Part shown: positions 44,922 through 53,462 of the stretch, piece by piece
Layout: the number at the start of each line of letters is the position of its first letter
Numbering within the stretch: position 1 is the first letter of the stretch
Assembly: GCF_016919405.1 (NCBI RefSeq)
Contig: NZ_CP070353.1
Coordinates: 2,232,001 to 2,296,000, forward strand
Length of the DNA: 64,000 nucleotides
Direction: 5' to 3'
From: Ensifer sp. PDNC004
GTDB lineage: Bacteria > Pseudomonadota > Alphaproteobacteria > Rhizobiales > Rhizobiaceae
Translations under genes and position numbers: made by a program
Notes under the pieces: generated by a model
The model's database searches: none
What the model was told of the DNA's origin: nothing
What the model saw: only the letters and a program-made list of their open reading frames with translations

Positions 44922-45346
44922 TGGCGAACGACGGCGGCCTTTCCCGCATCCAGCAGCGGCTGAATGCCATTCCGAAGAAGATCAAGGAAGCGGTCTATCC
45001 GGAGGTTGTGAAGGCCGCCGAGGATATCGCTGACGACATGCGCCATATCGCGCTCCAGTCGAAAGATACGGGCGACCTGATCGAGAGCATCACCGTCACG
45101 CCGGCCGGTCAGACGACGCCGCCCTACTCGCAGCCGGGCGGCTCGACGATGGTGCCTGAAGGTGCCGCGAAGGTGACGGTCGGCAATGACGGCGTGCGCT
45201 ATCCGCACCTGGTCGAATACGGGACCGCCGAGACTGACGCGCAGCCGTTCTTCTGGCCCGCCGTTCGGATCAACAAAAAGAAGACCAGCGGGCGCATCAA
45301 TCGCGCCATCCGCAAAGCCATCCGCCAGAACTGGGGAAGCAAATGA
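44921..45346 (+). CDS. HK97 gp10-like tail component
   Basis: 141 residues from ATG 44921. The start ANDGGLSRIQQRLNAIPKKIKEAV and the late motif HLVEYGTAETDAQPFFWPAV are hallmarks of the HK97 gp10-like family, which joins head and tail. It overlaps both neighbours by 1-4 nt in the structural operon. Confidence 0.9.
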   Translation: MANDGGLSRIQQRLNAIPKKIKEAVYPEVVKAAEDIADDMRHIALQSKDTGDLIESITVTPAGQTTPPYSQPGGSTMVPEGAAKVTVGNDGVRYPHLVEYGTAETDAQPFFWPAVRINKKKTSGRINRAIRKAIRQNWGSK

Positions 45347-45756
45347 GCATTGAGACCGCCGTGCAGGTCGGCATCCGGTCGCGTCTCGCTGGCACGGCCG
45401 GCGTTACCGCTTTGGTGCCGGCCGGCAAGATCCTCGACCGCAGCCAACGTCCGATCATCGACCCCTCCATTATTCTCGGCGAGGGCCACTCGATCGAAGA
45501 CGAAGACGCTTTGGCACGCGATCGTTGGCGCGTCGTGTTCACGGTGCACGTCTGGAAAAAAGAACCCGGCTTAGCCGGCGTGCGCTCGATCACCTGGGCG
45601 ATCCGAACGGCCATTCGGCCGGCTCGTATTGAGCTTGGGGCAGACTTTCATTGCGTCGATTGCCACGTGACCGACGTTCGGCATTTGCGAGATCCAGACG
45701 GCGAAACCGCCCATGGCGTCGTGACGATCGAAACGCTGGTGGAGATCGTCGAATGA
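45343..45756 (+). CDS. DUF3168-type tail completion protein
   Basis: 137 residues: SIETAVQVGIRSRLAGTAGVTALV, RPIIDPSIILGEG, RWRVVFTVHVWKKEPG and a C-terminal GVVTIETLVEIVE match the DUF3168 tail-terminator-like family. Its place after gp10 and overlap with the next gene fit the role. Confidence 0.88.
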   Translation: MSIETAVQVGIRSRLAGTAGVTALVPAGKILDRSQRPIIDPSIILGEGHSIEDEDALARDRWRVVFTVHVWKKEPGLAGVRSITWAIRTAIRPARIELGADFHCVDCHVTDVRHLRDPDGETAHGVVTIETLVEIVE

Positions 45757-46073
45757 GAGCCGGCCGCCTCGATCGCACGATTGCCATCCAGCGCTCTACC
45801 TACGAAGTCGATCCCGCCGGCACGCCGCAATACACCTGGACAACGATCGCCACGGTGCGGGCCGAGATCGTGCAGGCGAGCACGGAGGAATTCATGCGCA
45901 GTTACGGCGCCAGCGATGAAACGCTGGTCATTTTTCGCCTGCGCTACATCGACGGCATCAGCAACGCCGATCGCGTCGTGTTCGAGGATCAGAACCACAA
46001 CATCAAGGAAGTGAAGGAAATCCGGCGCCGCCGGGGTCTGGAGCTTCGAACCGTGGCGGTGGCAGGCACATGA
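45753..46073 (+). CDS. Head-tail adaptor / head closure protein
   Basis: 106 residues from ATG 45753. RAGRLDRTIAIQRSTYEVDPAGTPQYTWTTI at the start and VFEDQNHNIKEVKEI near the end are typical of the phage head-tail joining (SPP1 gp16-like stopper) family. It closes the portal channel after packaging. Overlaps of 4 nt with both neighbours support one operon. Confidence 0.88.
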   Translation: MRAGRLDRTIAIQRSTYEVDPAGTPQYTWTTIATVRAEIVQASTEEFMRSYGASDETLVIFRLRYIDGISNADRVVFEDQNHNIKEVKEIRRRRGLELRTVAVAGT

Positions 46074-46516
46074 GCACGCGCGGACGAAAGGCGGATCTCG
46101 TAGTGATCGAAGGCGGGCTGGAGGAAATACCGGACGTGCCGGCGCATATCCCGGCAGGGATGCATCAGGAATGGCTCGATGTCGTTGACGATCTGCGCAA
46201 GCGAAAGCTGCTGACGGACGCGATGCTTGGCAGCGTCGAGGCCTACGTGATGGCCCTGCACAACATGCGCCTCGCGCAGAAGGCGATCGATGATTTCGGC
46301 GCGGTCATCGCCAGCCCGAAGGGCGTCCCTGTGAAAAACCCCGCCGTCACACTGCACGGCAAAGCGCAATCGACCGTTTCCCGCCTCGCGGCCGAACTCG
46401 GCCTGACGCCGGCCGCCCGCTCGCGTCCGAAGATGCGCGGCGACGGCGGTGGCGAAGCAGGGGGCGGCGAACGTCAGCAGATGGAGGATCTCTTTGGACA
46501 ACTCGTGGATATTTGA
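46070..46516 (+). CDS. Terminase small subunit (P27 family)
   Basis: 148 residues. GRKADLVVIEGG, PAGMHQEWLDVVDDLRKRKLL, VEAYVMALHNMRLAQKAI and RLAAELGLTPAARSR follow the P27-type small terminase pattern, which recognises the packaging site on phage DNA. The C-terminus is Gly-rich. It overlaps the large-subunit frame. Unusually, it lies downstream of the connectors. Confidence 0.9.
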   Translation: MSTRGRKADLVVIEGGLEEIPDVPAHIPAGMHQEWLDVVDDLRKRKLLTDAMLGSVEAYVMALHNMRLAQKAIDDFGAVIASPKGVPVKNPAVTLHGKAQSTVSRLAAELGLTPAARSRPKMRGDGGGEAGGGERQQMEDLFGQLVDI

Positions 46517-48086
46517 CGACAGCCCGATCGATGATCCGATGGGCTACGGCGAGCGAGCTGTGCAGTTCCTGCGCGTTCTCAAGCACCCGAAATCGACGCT
46601 GCCAAATAAGGCGTTTCAGCTCGATCGCTGGCAAGAGCGTATTGTGCGCCGGATCTATGGTCCCCGTCATCCAGACGGTCGCCGCGTCATCCGCACCGTT
46701 GCGATGATGCTGCCGCGCGGCAATCGCAAAACCTCGCTCGGCGCCGCTCTGTCGCTGTTGCACACCATCGGGCCTGAGAGCACGCCTCGCGCCGAGAACA
46801 TGGTCGCAGCCTCCGACAGGTCGCAGGCGCGCATCGCCTATGAAGAGGCCTATAGCATCCTGAAGGCCGAAGAGCGGTTCGACGGCAAGCTGCGGATGAC
46901 GGACAGTAAGAACCGCATCCAGAACCCGAAAACAGGTGCATGGTTCGAGGCGATCTCGGCCGACGCGCGCGTTGCTCATGGCCATACGCCCGCTTTCGCT
47001 CTCTGCGATGAGATCCACGCGTGGCCGAAACGCGACCTATGGGAGGCGATCGAAAGCGGCCTGATCAAAGTTCCGAACTCCCTCGTGATGGTCATCAGCA
47101 CGGCCGGCCGAGGCACGGAAAACGTCGCTTGGGAGTTCTTTGACTACGCGCGCAAGGTGGCGCGCGGTGAGAAGATTGACGAGACGGTATTGCCGATTCT
47201 CTTCGAAACGTCGCGCGATGCCGATTGGGAAGATGAGGCGGTGTGGTTCGCAGCCAATCCGGGTATGTCTTGCGGTTATCCCGACATTGCCGGCATGCGG
47301 GTTCTTGCGCGCAAGGCAAAGGAAGTGCCGGCGGCCCGAACCTCGTTCCAGCAGCTCAACCTTAATGTCTGGCTGGACGGCTCGGCAGATCCTTTCGTTG
47401 ACATGCTGGTTTATGACGAGGGCAAATTCCCGGTCGACATCGACGATTTGGAAGGCGAACCTTGTTGGCTTGCAGTTGACCTTTCATCGGTCAACGATCT
47501 CTCGGTTATCGTTGCTTGCTGGCGCGACGGTGCGGACGGCTACATCGTCCATCCATGGTTTTTCTGCCCGGAAGACAATCTGCGCGGCCGCGCCGATCGC
47601 GATGGCGTCCCTTATCCGACCTGGGCGGAAGAAGAATTGATCACGGCGACGCCTGGCAACGTTGTCGATTATCGTATCGTCGAAGATCAGATCCGGGAGC
47701 TTTGCGCTCGCTTCGAGGTGCGCGAGATCGCCTTCGATCCGCATATGGCGCGGAACATCATGAACAACCTGCTGGAGGACAACTTGCCGGTCGTAGAGAT
47801 GCGACAAGGCTGGGTGACGATGGCGCCGGCCATCAAGGAGTTGGAGCGCGCCATTCTCGGCCGGCGCTTCCGTCACGGCGGCCACCCAATTCTCCGCTGG
47901 AACTTCGAAAACATTCACGTGCACGTCGATAGCGCCGGCAACAAGGCGTTCCACAAGGGCAAGAGCAAGGATCGCATCGACGGCGCTGTTGCGGCCGCCA
48001 TGGCGGTAGCGCGCTGCGCTGCCGGGGAAACCGGCCTGTCCATCTACGATTCGGACGATTGGTCCGACGACATGGCGTATTTCTAG
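46449..48086 (+). CDS. Terminase large subunit
   Basis: 545 residues if the GTG at 46449 is used; a start nearer 46494-46540 is also possible. ATPase motifs: Walker A-like MLPRGNRKTS, Walker B FALCDEIHAW and coupling motif VMVISTAGRG. Nuclease motifs: LAVDLSSVNDLSVIV, EIAFDPHMARN and KSKDRIDGAVAAAM with the expected Asp residues. It is the motor and headful or cos nuclease of packaging. All catalytic motifs look intact, so packaging may still work. Confidence 0.93.
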   Translation: MAKQGAANVSRWRISLDNSWIFDDSPIDDPMGYGERAVQFLRVLKHPKSTLPNKAFQLDRWQERIVRRIYGPRHPDGRRVIRTVAMMLPRGNRKTSLGAALSLLHTIGPESTPRAENMVAASDRSQARIAYEEAYSILKAEERFDGKLRMTDSKNRIQNPKTGAWFEAISADARVAHGHTPAFALCDEIHAWPKRDLWEAIESGLIKVPNSLVMVISTAGRGTENVAWEFFDYARKVARGEKIDETVLPILFETSRDADWEDEAVWFAANPGMSCGYPDIAGMRVLARKAKEVPAARTSFQQLNLNVWLDGSADPFVDMLVYDEGKFPVDIDDLEGEPCWLAVDLSSVNDLSVIVACWRDGADGYIVHPWFFCPEDNLRGRADRDGVPYPTWAEEELITATPGNVVDYRIVEDQIRELCARFEVREIAFDPHMARNIMNNLLEDNLPVVEMRQGWVTMAPAIKELERAILGRRFRHGGHPILRWNFENIHVHVDSAGNKAFHKGKSKDRIDGAVAAAMAVARCAAGETGLSIYDSDDWSDDMAYF

Positions 48087-48095
48087 GAGATCACG

Positions 48096-50510
48096 ATGGC
48101 CGAAGGCGGCGAAGAGCAACTGGCGATCGAGGTTATCGCCAAACTGAACGCGCTGGAAAAGCAGATGGCGAAGGCCTCGGGCATCACGGCCAAGGCCTAC
48201 CGCGAAATGTCGCAAGGATCTCGGCGCGCGACGCGCCAGATGGAAGACGACGCCATTCGCTCGACGGCACGGATCAACCAGGCGCTGGCATCAACCTCGG
48301 CGCGGATCGGCGTCTATAGTAAGGCGGCCATGGCGTCGGTCGGGGGTCTGACGGCGGCGCTTGGTGTTGGTGAGGTCGCGGCCTACGCCGATGCTTGGAC
48401 CGAAGCCGGCAACAAGATCCGGGCGGCGGCGGCATCGACCGGCGTGCAGGTTCGTTCGCTCGATCAGTTGAAGGACGGCGCGAACGCGGCGCGGGCCAGC
48501 CTGGAGGATTATGTTGATCTCTACGCCCGCCTGGTGCGCTCGGCCTCTGGTGTTGCCAAGAGCGAGCAGGAGATTGCCCTTGCGACCGATATCGTCGCCA
48601 AGGCCTTCAAGGCGGGCGGCGCATCGGCGAGCGAACAGGCCGCCGGCATCCTGCAGCTCGGGCAAGCGCTCGGCTCTGGCGTGCTGCAGGGGGACGAACT
48701 GCGGTCGCTACGCGAGAACGCGCCTATCCTCGCACAAGCGATTGCCGATGAGTTCGGGGTGACGATCGCGCAGCTCAAGGATCTCGGCGCGGAAGGCAAG
48801 CTGACGTCTGACCGTGTCTTCCGGGCGATCATCAACGCACAGAAGCCGATCGAGGCGCAGTTCCGGGCGAAGAACTCGACGATCAAGGATGCGATGACGC
48901 GCATCAACAACGAGTTCACGGCCTACATCGGGCACGCCGACAGCTCGGCCGGTGCCAGCGCCAAGCTCGTCGAGGCCCTGCAATTCCTTGCCGACAACTT
49001 CAAGGATACGGCGGATGCCATCGTGCAGTTCGCGACGATCATCATCAGCGCGCTTGCCGGCCGCGCTATCCTCGGTTTCGTCGCCGGCATCGGGAATGCC
49101 GTTATAGCGCTCGGCACGTTGCTGACGGCTTTTCGCGCTGGCACGCTCGCGGCCGGCGCCTTTACTACGGCGCTGGGGCCGATCGGGCTGCTGGTTGGCG
49201 CAGCGTCGGCCGCGATCTTCCTCTTGAGCGACAGCGCATCGGCGGCCGAAAAGGCCATGATCGACGCCGAAGGTGCGATCCACCAGCACGCCGCGGCACT
49301 CGATGTGGCCCGCAAATCGTCCGAGGGTTACACGGCTTCGCTGCGCAACCAGATCGCCATGCAGATGGAGGCGGTCAAAGCAGCGTCGATCGCCCATGAT
49401 GCGGAAATAACGCTGGCCTTCGACCGTGCCATGGCTTTCCGCAAGATGACGAAGGACATGACCGGCACGGAAATGCGCTTTGCGCCGCTCGAATACGATG
49501 CGGATGTGAAGCTTGCGCAGGGCAAGGCGCTCTATCGGCAATACCAACTGTTGGCGGCGCAGCTCGCCGAAGTGGACAAGAACCAAAAGCCCACGTCTGG
49601 CGGCGGCAGTGGTGGCGGCGTGTCGGTGGGCTCCAAAGGCGGCGGGTCCGATAGTGACGTGTTCGCGCGTGAGGTCGAGCAAATCGAGCGACGCACCACG
49701 GCAGTTCTGGCGGAAGCCGACGCGCAACGTGCCGTCAATCCGTTGGTCGATGACTACGGCTTTGCCGTCGAAAAGGCAGCGGCGCAACAGGATCTGCTGA
49801 ACGCCGCGCAAGAGGCCGGTTTGATCAAGACCGCCGATATGAAGTCGGCGACGCCGGAGCTGCGCAATCAGATCGATGCCCTTTCGACAGCCTATGCGCA
49901 GGCCTCGGCCGAGGCGCAGCAGCTCGCCGAGGAACAGGACAAGGCGCGGGACGCATTCCAGTTCAGCAAAGACACGCAGCGCAGCGCCCTGGGCGATCTC
50001 AAGGATGCGCTCTCTGATGGCAAGCTCGATTGGCAGGAAATGGGCGACGTCGCCATCAACACGCTCGATCGCATCACCGACAAGATCCTCGACGACCTCG
50101 TTGACGCCTTCAACCAGGTCGGCGGCAAAGGCGGCGGCGGTTTCCTCTCGATGCTCTTCGGCGGAGGGGGATTTCTGCCGATCGGGCGGCAGGCCAACAT
50201 AGCGGCAAGCGGCAGTATCGGACTGTTTGCCAAGGGTGGCATCTCCGACGAGCCGGCGATTTTTGCCGAGGCGGGTCCGGAAGCCGCCGTTCCCTTGCCC
50301 GATGGCCGGCGCATTCCTGTCGATCTGCGCGGTGCAGCTCCGGAAGGAAGTGAGCCCCGCGAGATCCTGCTGCGTGTCATCACCGAGGAAGGGCCGATGT
50401 TTCGCACCACGATCCGCAGCGAGAGCGAGAATGTCTCGACCAGCATGCTCAACCAGTATCAACGCAACCGCCGGGAACTGAACCGCATTGGAGGCAATCC
50501 GGATGATTAA
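48096..50510 (+). CDS. Tail tape measure protein
   Basis: 804 residues. The N-terminal ~250 match the tape-measure domain (KAYREMSQGSRRATRQMED, GVQVRSLDQLKDGANAARAS, QGDELRSLRENAPILAQAIAD). A hydrophobic centre (residues ~305-385, ALAGRAILGFVAGIGNAVIAL, GPIGLLVGAASAAIFLL) is followed by helical and Gly-rich parts. The C-terminus has FAKGGISDEPAIFAEAGPEAAVPLPDG, common to tape measures. By the usual length rule it implies a flexible tail of roughly 120 nm. It is preceded directly by the terminase. Confidence 0.93.
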   Translation: MAEGGEEQLAIEVIAKLNALEKQMAKASGITAKAYREMSQGSRRATRQMEDDAIRSTARINQALASTSARIGVYSKAAMASVGGLTAALGVGEVAAYADAWTEAGNKIRAAAASTGVQVRSLDQLKDGANAARASLEDYVDLYARLVRSASGVAKSEQEIALATDIVAKAFKAGGASASEQAAGILQLGQALGSGVLQGDELRSLRENAPILAQAIADEFGVTIAQLKDLGAEGKLTSDRVFRAIINAQKPIEAQFRAKNSTIKDAMTRINNEFTAYIGHADSSAGASAKLVEALQFLADNFKDTADAIVQFATIIISALAGRAILGFVAGIGNAVIALGTLLTAFRAGTLAAGAFTTALGPIGLLVGAASAAIFLLSDSASAAEKAMIDAEGAIHQHAAALDVARKSSEGYTASLRNQIAMQMEAVKAASIAHDAEITLAFDRAMAFRKMTKDMTGTEMRFAPLEYDADVKLAQGKALYRQYQLLAAQLAEVDKNQKPTSGGGSGGGVSVGSKGGGSDSDVFAREVEQIERRTTAVLAEADAQRAVNPLVDDYGFAVEKAAAQQDLLNAAQEAGLIKTADMKSATPELRNQIDALSTAYAQASAEAQQLAEEQDKARDAFQFSKDTQRSALGDLKDALSDGKLDWQEMGDVAINTLDRITDKILDDLVDAFNQVGGKGGGGFLSMLFGGGGFLPIGRQANIAASGSIGLFAKGGISDEPAIFAEAGPEAAVPLPDGRRIPVDLRGAAPEGSEPREILLRVITEEGPMFRTTIRSESENVSTSMLNQYQRNRRELNRIGGNPDD

Positions 50511-51153
50511 CCCGCTCTCCCTTCCTGACCTGCCTTGGCGTGAGTGTGAGTTCAACCCCAACGATCCGGTCTCAACCGAGCGCATGCAGGGTCGTCGAAC
50601 AGAAATGGTCACGTTCGGAACGCCCTGGTGGACAGCAACCTTCTCGACGAACTTCCTCGAGCCGCAACAGTACGGCGCGGCCGATGCGTTCACGATGAAG
50701 GCCGGCGCTCGAGGCGCGTTCCTTGGTTACGATGTCTTTCGGCCGAGACCGATTGCCTACGACAACGGCCGGCCTCTTGCCTTGGTCAAGGCGGCCGGCG
50801 GCCCGTTCACCGGCGATGCGTCCCTGTCTCAGATCATCGACAGTCGAACGGTTATGGTCTCGGGTCTGCCTGCCGGCTTCACCCTGATCGAGGGCGACTA
50901 TGTGGCTTTCAGCATGACGGCGCTTAAACGCTCGCTTCATCGCGTCATGCAGGTAGCCGTTGCGAACAGTGCAGGGGTCGCCACGCTCAGCATCCTTTTC
51001 CCGCTGGACCTGCAACATTTCACGCTCGCCTCGGCGGTGCATTTCGAGAAGCCGTCCACGGTCATGATGATCGATCCCGGAAGCCTCTCGGCGCCGAAGG
51101 GTTGGAACAACCGCTCTGTGACCTTTTCTGCAACGGAGATGTTTTTCTCATGA
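50503..51153 (+). CDS. Phage distal tail protein (putative)
   Basis: 216 residues from ATG 50503, overlapping the tape-measure stop by 8 nt. It is a beta-rich soluble protein (TEMVTFGTPWWTATFSTNFL, MVSGLPAGFTLIEGDYVAFSM, HRVMQVAVANSAGVATLSI). Position after the tape measure and beta content suggest a tail-tip component. I do not recognise a named family with certainty. Confidence 0.75.
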   Translation: MINPLSLPDLPWRECEFNPNDPVSTERMQGRRTEMVTFGTPWWTATFSTNFLEPQQYGAADAFTMKAGARGAFLGYDVFRPRPIAYDNGRPLALVKAAGGPFTGDASLSQIIDSRTVMVSGLPAGFTLIEGDYVAFSMTALKRSLHRVMQVAVANSAGVATLSILFPLDLQHFTLASAVHFEKPSTVMMIDPGSLSAPKGWNNRSVTFSATEMFFS

Positions 51154-51737
51154 TCACTAATCCCGACCTTTTGAATGCTCTTGAAGGTGGCCGCCTGGCG
51201 GCGCTGGAGCTGGTGCGTTTCGACCTGCCCGGTCGGTCGGTCGGCTACCATCGCGGTGGCCGACCCTACACCTACAACGGCCTGGTCTATCTTCCCAATC
51301 GTTGGCTCCAGTCCGGAGGCATGAACTCTTCGGTTGGGACTGCCGTAGGGACGCGAACACTTGTTTTCTCGAACATTCCGACGAGCAATCCGGAGGATGC
51401 GATGGCGGCGATCGAACTGCTGGAATACCAGAACTCGACCGTTATCGTCTCAGTTCTGGCCGGCGTTCCGGAATCGGATGAGGTGCTGGGCGTCCTCGTT
51501 TCACACATCTACGAAATTGATCAGATCCGCTACGAAGATGGTCCGCTCAATGGTGCCGAGCGATCCATGACGATGATGATCGACCTTCAGCCTCCCGGTC
51601 GGTCTGCGCGTGGACAGACGTTGGTTAAGCGGTCGACTGCGGAACAACAGTTTGACAATGACGAAACAGACACGGGCCTCGAATACGTTGCCACGGTCGG
51701 TTCCGTCCCTGAAGAGTGGGGGCAGATCAGCCGATGA
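51150..51737 (+). CDS. Phage tail-tip protein (putative, DUF2163-like)
   Basis: 195 residues. The start NPDLLNALEGGRLAALELVRFDL and GGRPYTYNGLVYLPN recall baseplate or hub-associated proteins of alphaproteobacterial siphoviruses (DUF2163 type). The C-terminal part includes RGQTLVKRSTAEQQF. The start overlaps the previous stop (ATGA) and the stop overlaps the next start. No hub, peptidase or fibre gene follows, so the tail module ends early here. Confidence 0.7.
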   Translation: MITNPDLLNALEGGRLAALELVRFDLPGRSVGYHRGGRPYTYNGLVYLPNRWLQSGGMNSSVGTAVGTRTLVFSNIPTSNPEDAMAAIELLEYQNSTVIVSVLAGVPESDEVLGVLVSHIYEIDQIRYEDGPLNGAERSMTMMIDLQPPGRSARGQTLVKRSTAEQQFDNDETDTGLEYVATVGSVPEEWGQISR

Positions 51738-52120
51738 GGTTCGACCCCTACTTGAAGCGGCTGTCCAAGGCTATGCGCCGCTCGCTGGCAACGGGCAAGA
51801 AGCCCGATCTGCCGGCTGGCGCCGGTCTCTATTGGTCCTGGTTTCGCGAGTTGTCGGCCGCAAGAACGTGGCATGCCTCGGGGCCAAATCCCATTAGCCA
51901 TTCCGAGATCCTGTCTTGGGCGACGGCGTTCGGTTGGCCGATTGGCCCACGGCACGTTGCCATCATCCGCGCCCTCGACGATGCGTGGATCGAGCATTTC
52001 CACACGAAGCGCCGCCCGACAAAGGACACATCAAAGTCCTTGCCGGATGGAACCAAGACCTTACCGCCGCGCTCGAAACATCCAGTTTCGCCAGCGCTAT
52101 TCGACGCTATGTTTGGGTGA
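51734..52120 (+). CDS. Conserved phage protein with C-terminal LFDxMF motif
   Basis: 128 residues. SEILSWATAFGWPIGPRHVAIIRALDDAWIEHF has the pattern of small phage proteins in tail modules where a W-E/H-V-x-x-I-R-x-L-D core is conserved. The C-terminus after a Ser/Lys/Pro-rich linker is SPALFDAMFG. The same short motif ends the neighbouring protein. The start overlaps the preceding stop by 4 nt. The role is unknown; tail assembly is a guess from position. Confidence 0.7.
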   Translation: MRFDPYLKRLSKAMRRSLATGKKPDLPAGAGLYWSWFRELSAARTWHASGPNPISHSEILSWATAFGWPIGPRHVAIIRALDDAWIEHFHTKRRPTKDTSKSLPDGTKTLPPRSKHPVSPALFDAMFG

Positions 52121-52124
52121 TTTC

Positions 52125-52916
52125 ATGAAGGGCAATGCGCTTTGGGCTATCTATCGACATGGAAAGCCAACGGCTCCGAAAACCGAGGCCATCTTCAAGG
52201 GCGCGGCGCGCAAGCCCGTCATTTCGCGAGTGATGGACGTGATGCGCGATTGGCGCTCGACCCCGTTCGAAAATGAAGGCTCCACCATCGCCGGCCTACG
52301 GAGCGGATTGTGCTCTCAGGGTTATGGCTGGGCCAGTGCCGATCGAGAGGCGCGCTCGATCGTGGCGGATTGCTTGCGCTATCTCGGGGCAGTTCGTCCG
52401 AACTGGGACCAGGGCCAGCCGGAATTCACGGTGTCCGATGAGAACTGCAAATGGTGTTCAGCGGAGCTGCCACCAGAAGCCTCGGAAGGGCTGCGCCAGT
52501 TCCGGTTCTGCTCGACCGAGTGCGCCAAGGCCGCGATTGCACAGCGATCGGCCGACAACTGGCTGCGCAACAGCAACATCGCCTGGTCCGCCTATCGTAT
52601 GGTGCTCAAGTCCCGCATGCCTCAGCGGGTATGTGAGGCGTGCGGTATCAGATACTCGACGGTGCGGGAGAAGTCGGAATCCAAGTATTGTTCGAAGGCA
52701 TGCTACAACAAGGGGCGACTGAAGTACGTTCCGAAGACCTGCCCGACGTGCAAGCAGGGCTTCCAGCCCATCCGCGCCACGTCAGTCTACTGCTCTGTTG
52801 CCTGCAAACACCCCAAAGCGACAATCGTTTTGACGCCCCGCCTTTTCGATCGCATGTTTAAGCAATCAATGAGCAACGGGGCTCAAAGCTCCGAACACAT
52901 TCGCGGCACTGGCTAA
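52125..52916 (+). CDS. Protein with three Cys4 zinc clusters and LFDxMF motif
   Basis: 263 residues from ATG 52125. The N-terminal ~100 are of unknown fold. Then come three C-x2-C...C-x3-C clusters: C108/C111-C129/C133, C170/C173-C189/C193 and C206/C209-C223/C227, each with a FCS/YCS-type second half (FCSTEC, YCSKAC, YCSVAC). They resemble treble-clef or FCS-like zinc fingers. Near the C-terminus TPRLFDRMF repeats the motif of the previous protein. It is probably nucleic-acid- or protein-binding. I know no characterised relative. Confidence 0.7.
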   Translation: MKGNALWAIYRHGKPTAPKTEAIFKGAARKPVISRVMDVMRDWRSTPFENEGSTIAGLRSGLCSQGYGWASADREARSIVADCLRYLGAVRPNWDQGQPEFTVSDENCKWCSAELPPEASEGLRQFRFCSTECAKAAIAQRSADNWLRNSNIAWSAYRMVLKSRMPQRVCEACGIRYSTVREKSESKYCSKACYNKGRLKYVPKTCPTCKQGFQPIRATSVYCSVACKHPKATIVLTPRLFDRMFKQSMSNGAQSSEHIRGTG

Positions 52917-53414
52917 AAGTGCCCAGAGTGCAAGAACTCCGGCGAACGCTGCCAGCAGGCGCGTAGCACCAACGGCGTCAGTCTTCCGGGGTTGGGGGTT
53001 CTGATCGGTGCGGTAAACCATGAGAGGGTTGGCCCAGTCGTCATAAACGTCTGCCGCCGACTGAAAGTTAATCCACGCCATGAGGCCGGCGAAGAGAACG
53101 AACGCGATGCCTGCAATATTCCATTTTGCAGCCAGTAGCAGCGCCATCATCAGCTCGGGACGCGCCGGATCCTTGAGTGAATTTATCGCGTAGATTGCGC
53201 CACCGTGGACGGCCAGACCTGAAGCGAGAAGCCATTTTCCGTAATCGATATTGGCCTTGAAACTCATCTCCCGAGCCGACTTGTAAAATTCGTACTTTTC
53301 GCGAGCGTAGTATTGATATCGCTCCCGCCTGGCCGGGTCCGACCATTCCTCTACCAACACTGATTCATCATCGAACTGTCGTGATGCTGGAGGATTGCTT
53401 TCGTTGTTGTTCAT
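52866..53414 (-). CDS. Three-helix membrane protein, possible accessory (moron) gene
   Basis: 182 residues. A charged, Tyr-rich N-terminus of about 60 residues (ERYQYYAREKYEFYKSAREM) precedes three membrane helices at about 61-80, 98-117 and 152-173. It is minus-strand in a mostly plus-strand element, and its 3' end overlaps the zinc-cluster gene by 51 nt. Such genes beside prophage regulators are often lysogenic-conversion or superinfection-exclusion genes. That is a contextual inference only; no family is recognised. Confidence 0.7.
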   Translation of the reverse strand: MNNNESNPPASRQFDDESVLVEEWSDPARRERYQYYAREKYEFYKSAREMSFKANIDYGKWLLASGLAVHGGAIYAINSLKDPARPELMMALLLAAKWNIAGIAFVLFAGLMAWINFQSAADVYDDWANPLMVYRTDQNPQPRKTDAVGATRLLAAFAGVLALWALLASAANVFGALSPVAH

Positions 53415-53462
53415 GCTCCCCCCAACGCGTCAGGATGAAATAAATGTCCGCGTTGCGGACAT

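Noticed and set aside
48708..50693. 661-codon minus-strand open frame opposite the tape measure gene
   Set aside because: Complement of a well-supported tape measure protein; no ribosome-binding site or family pattern.
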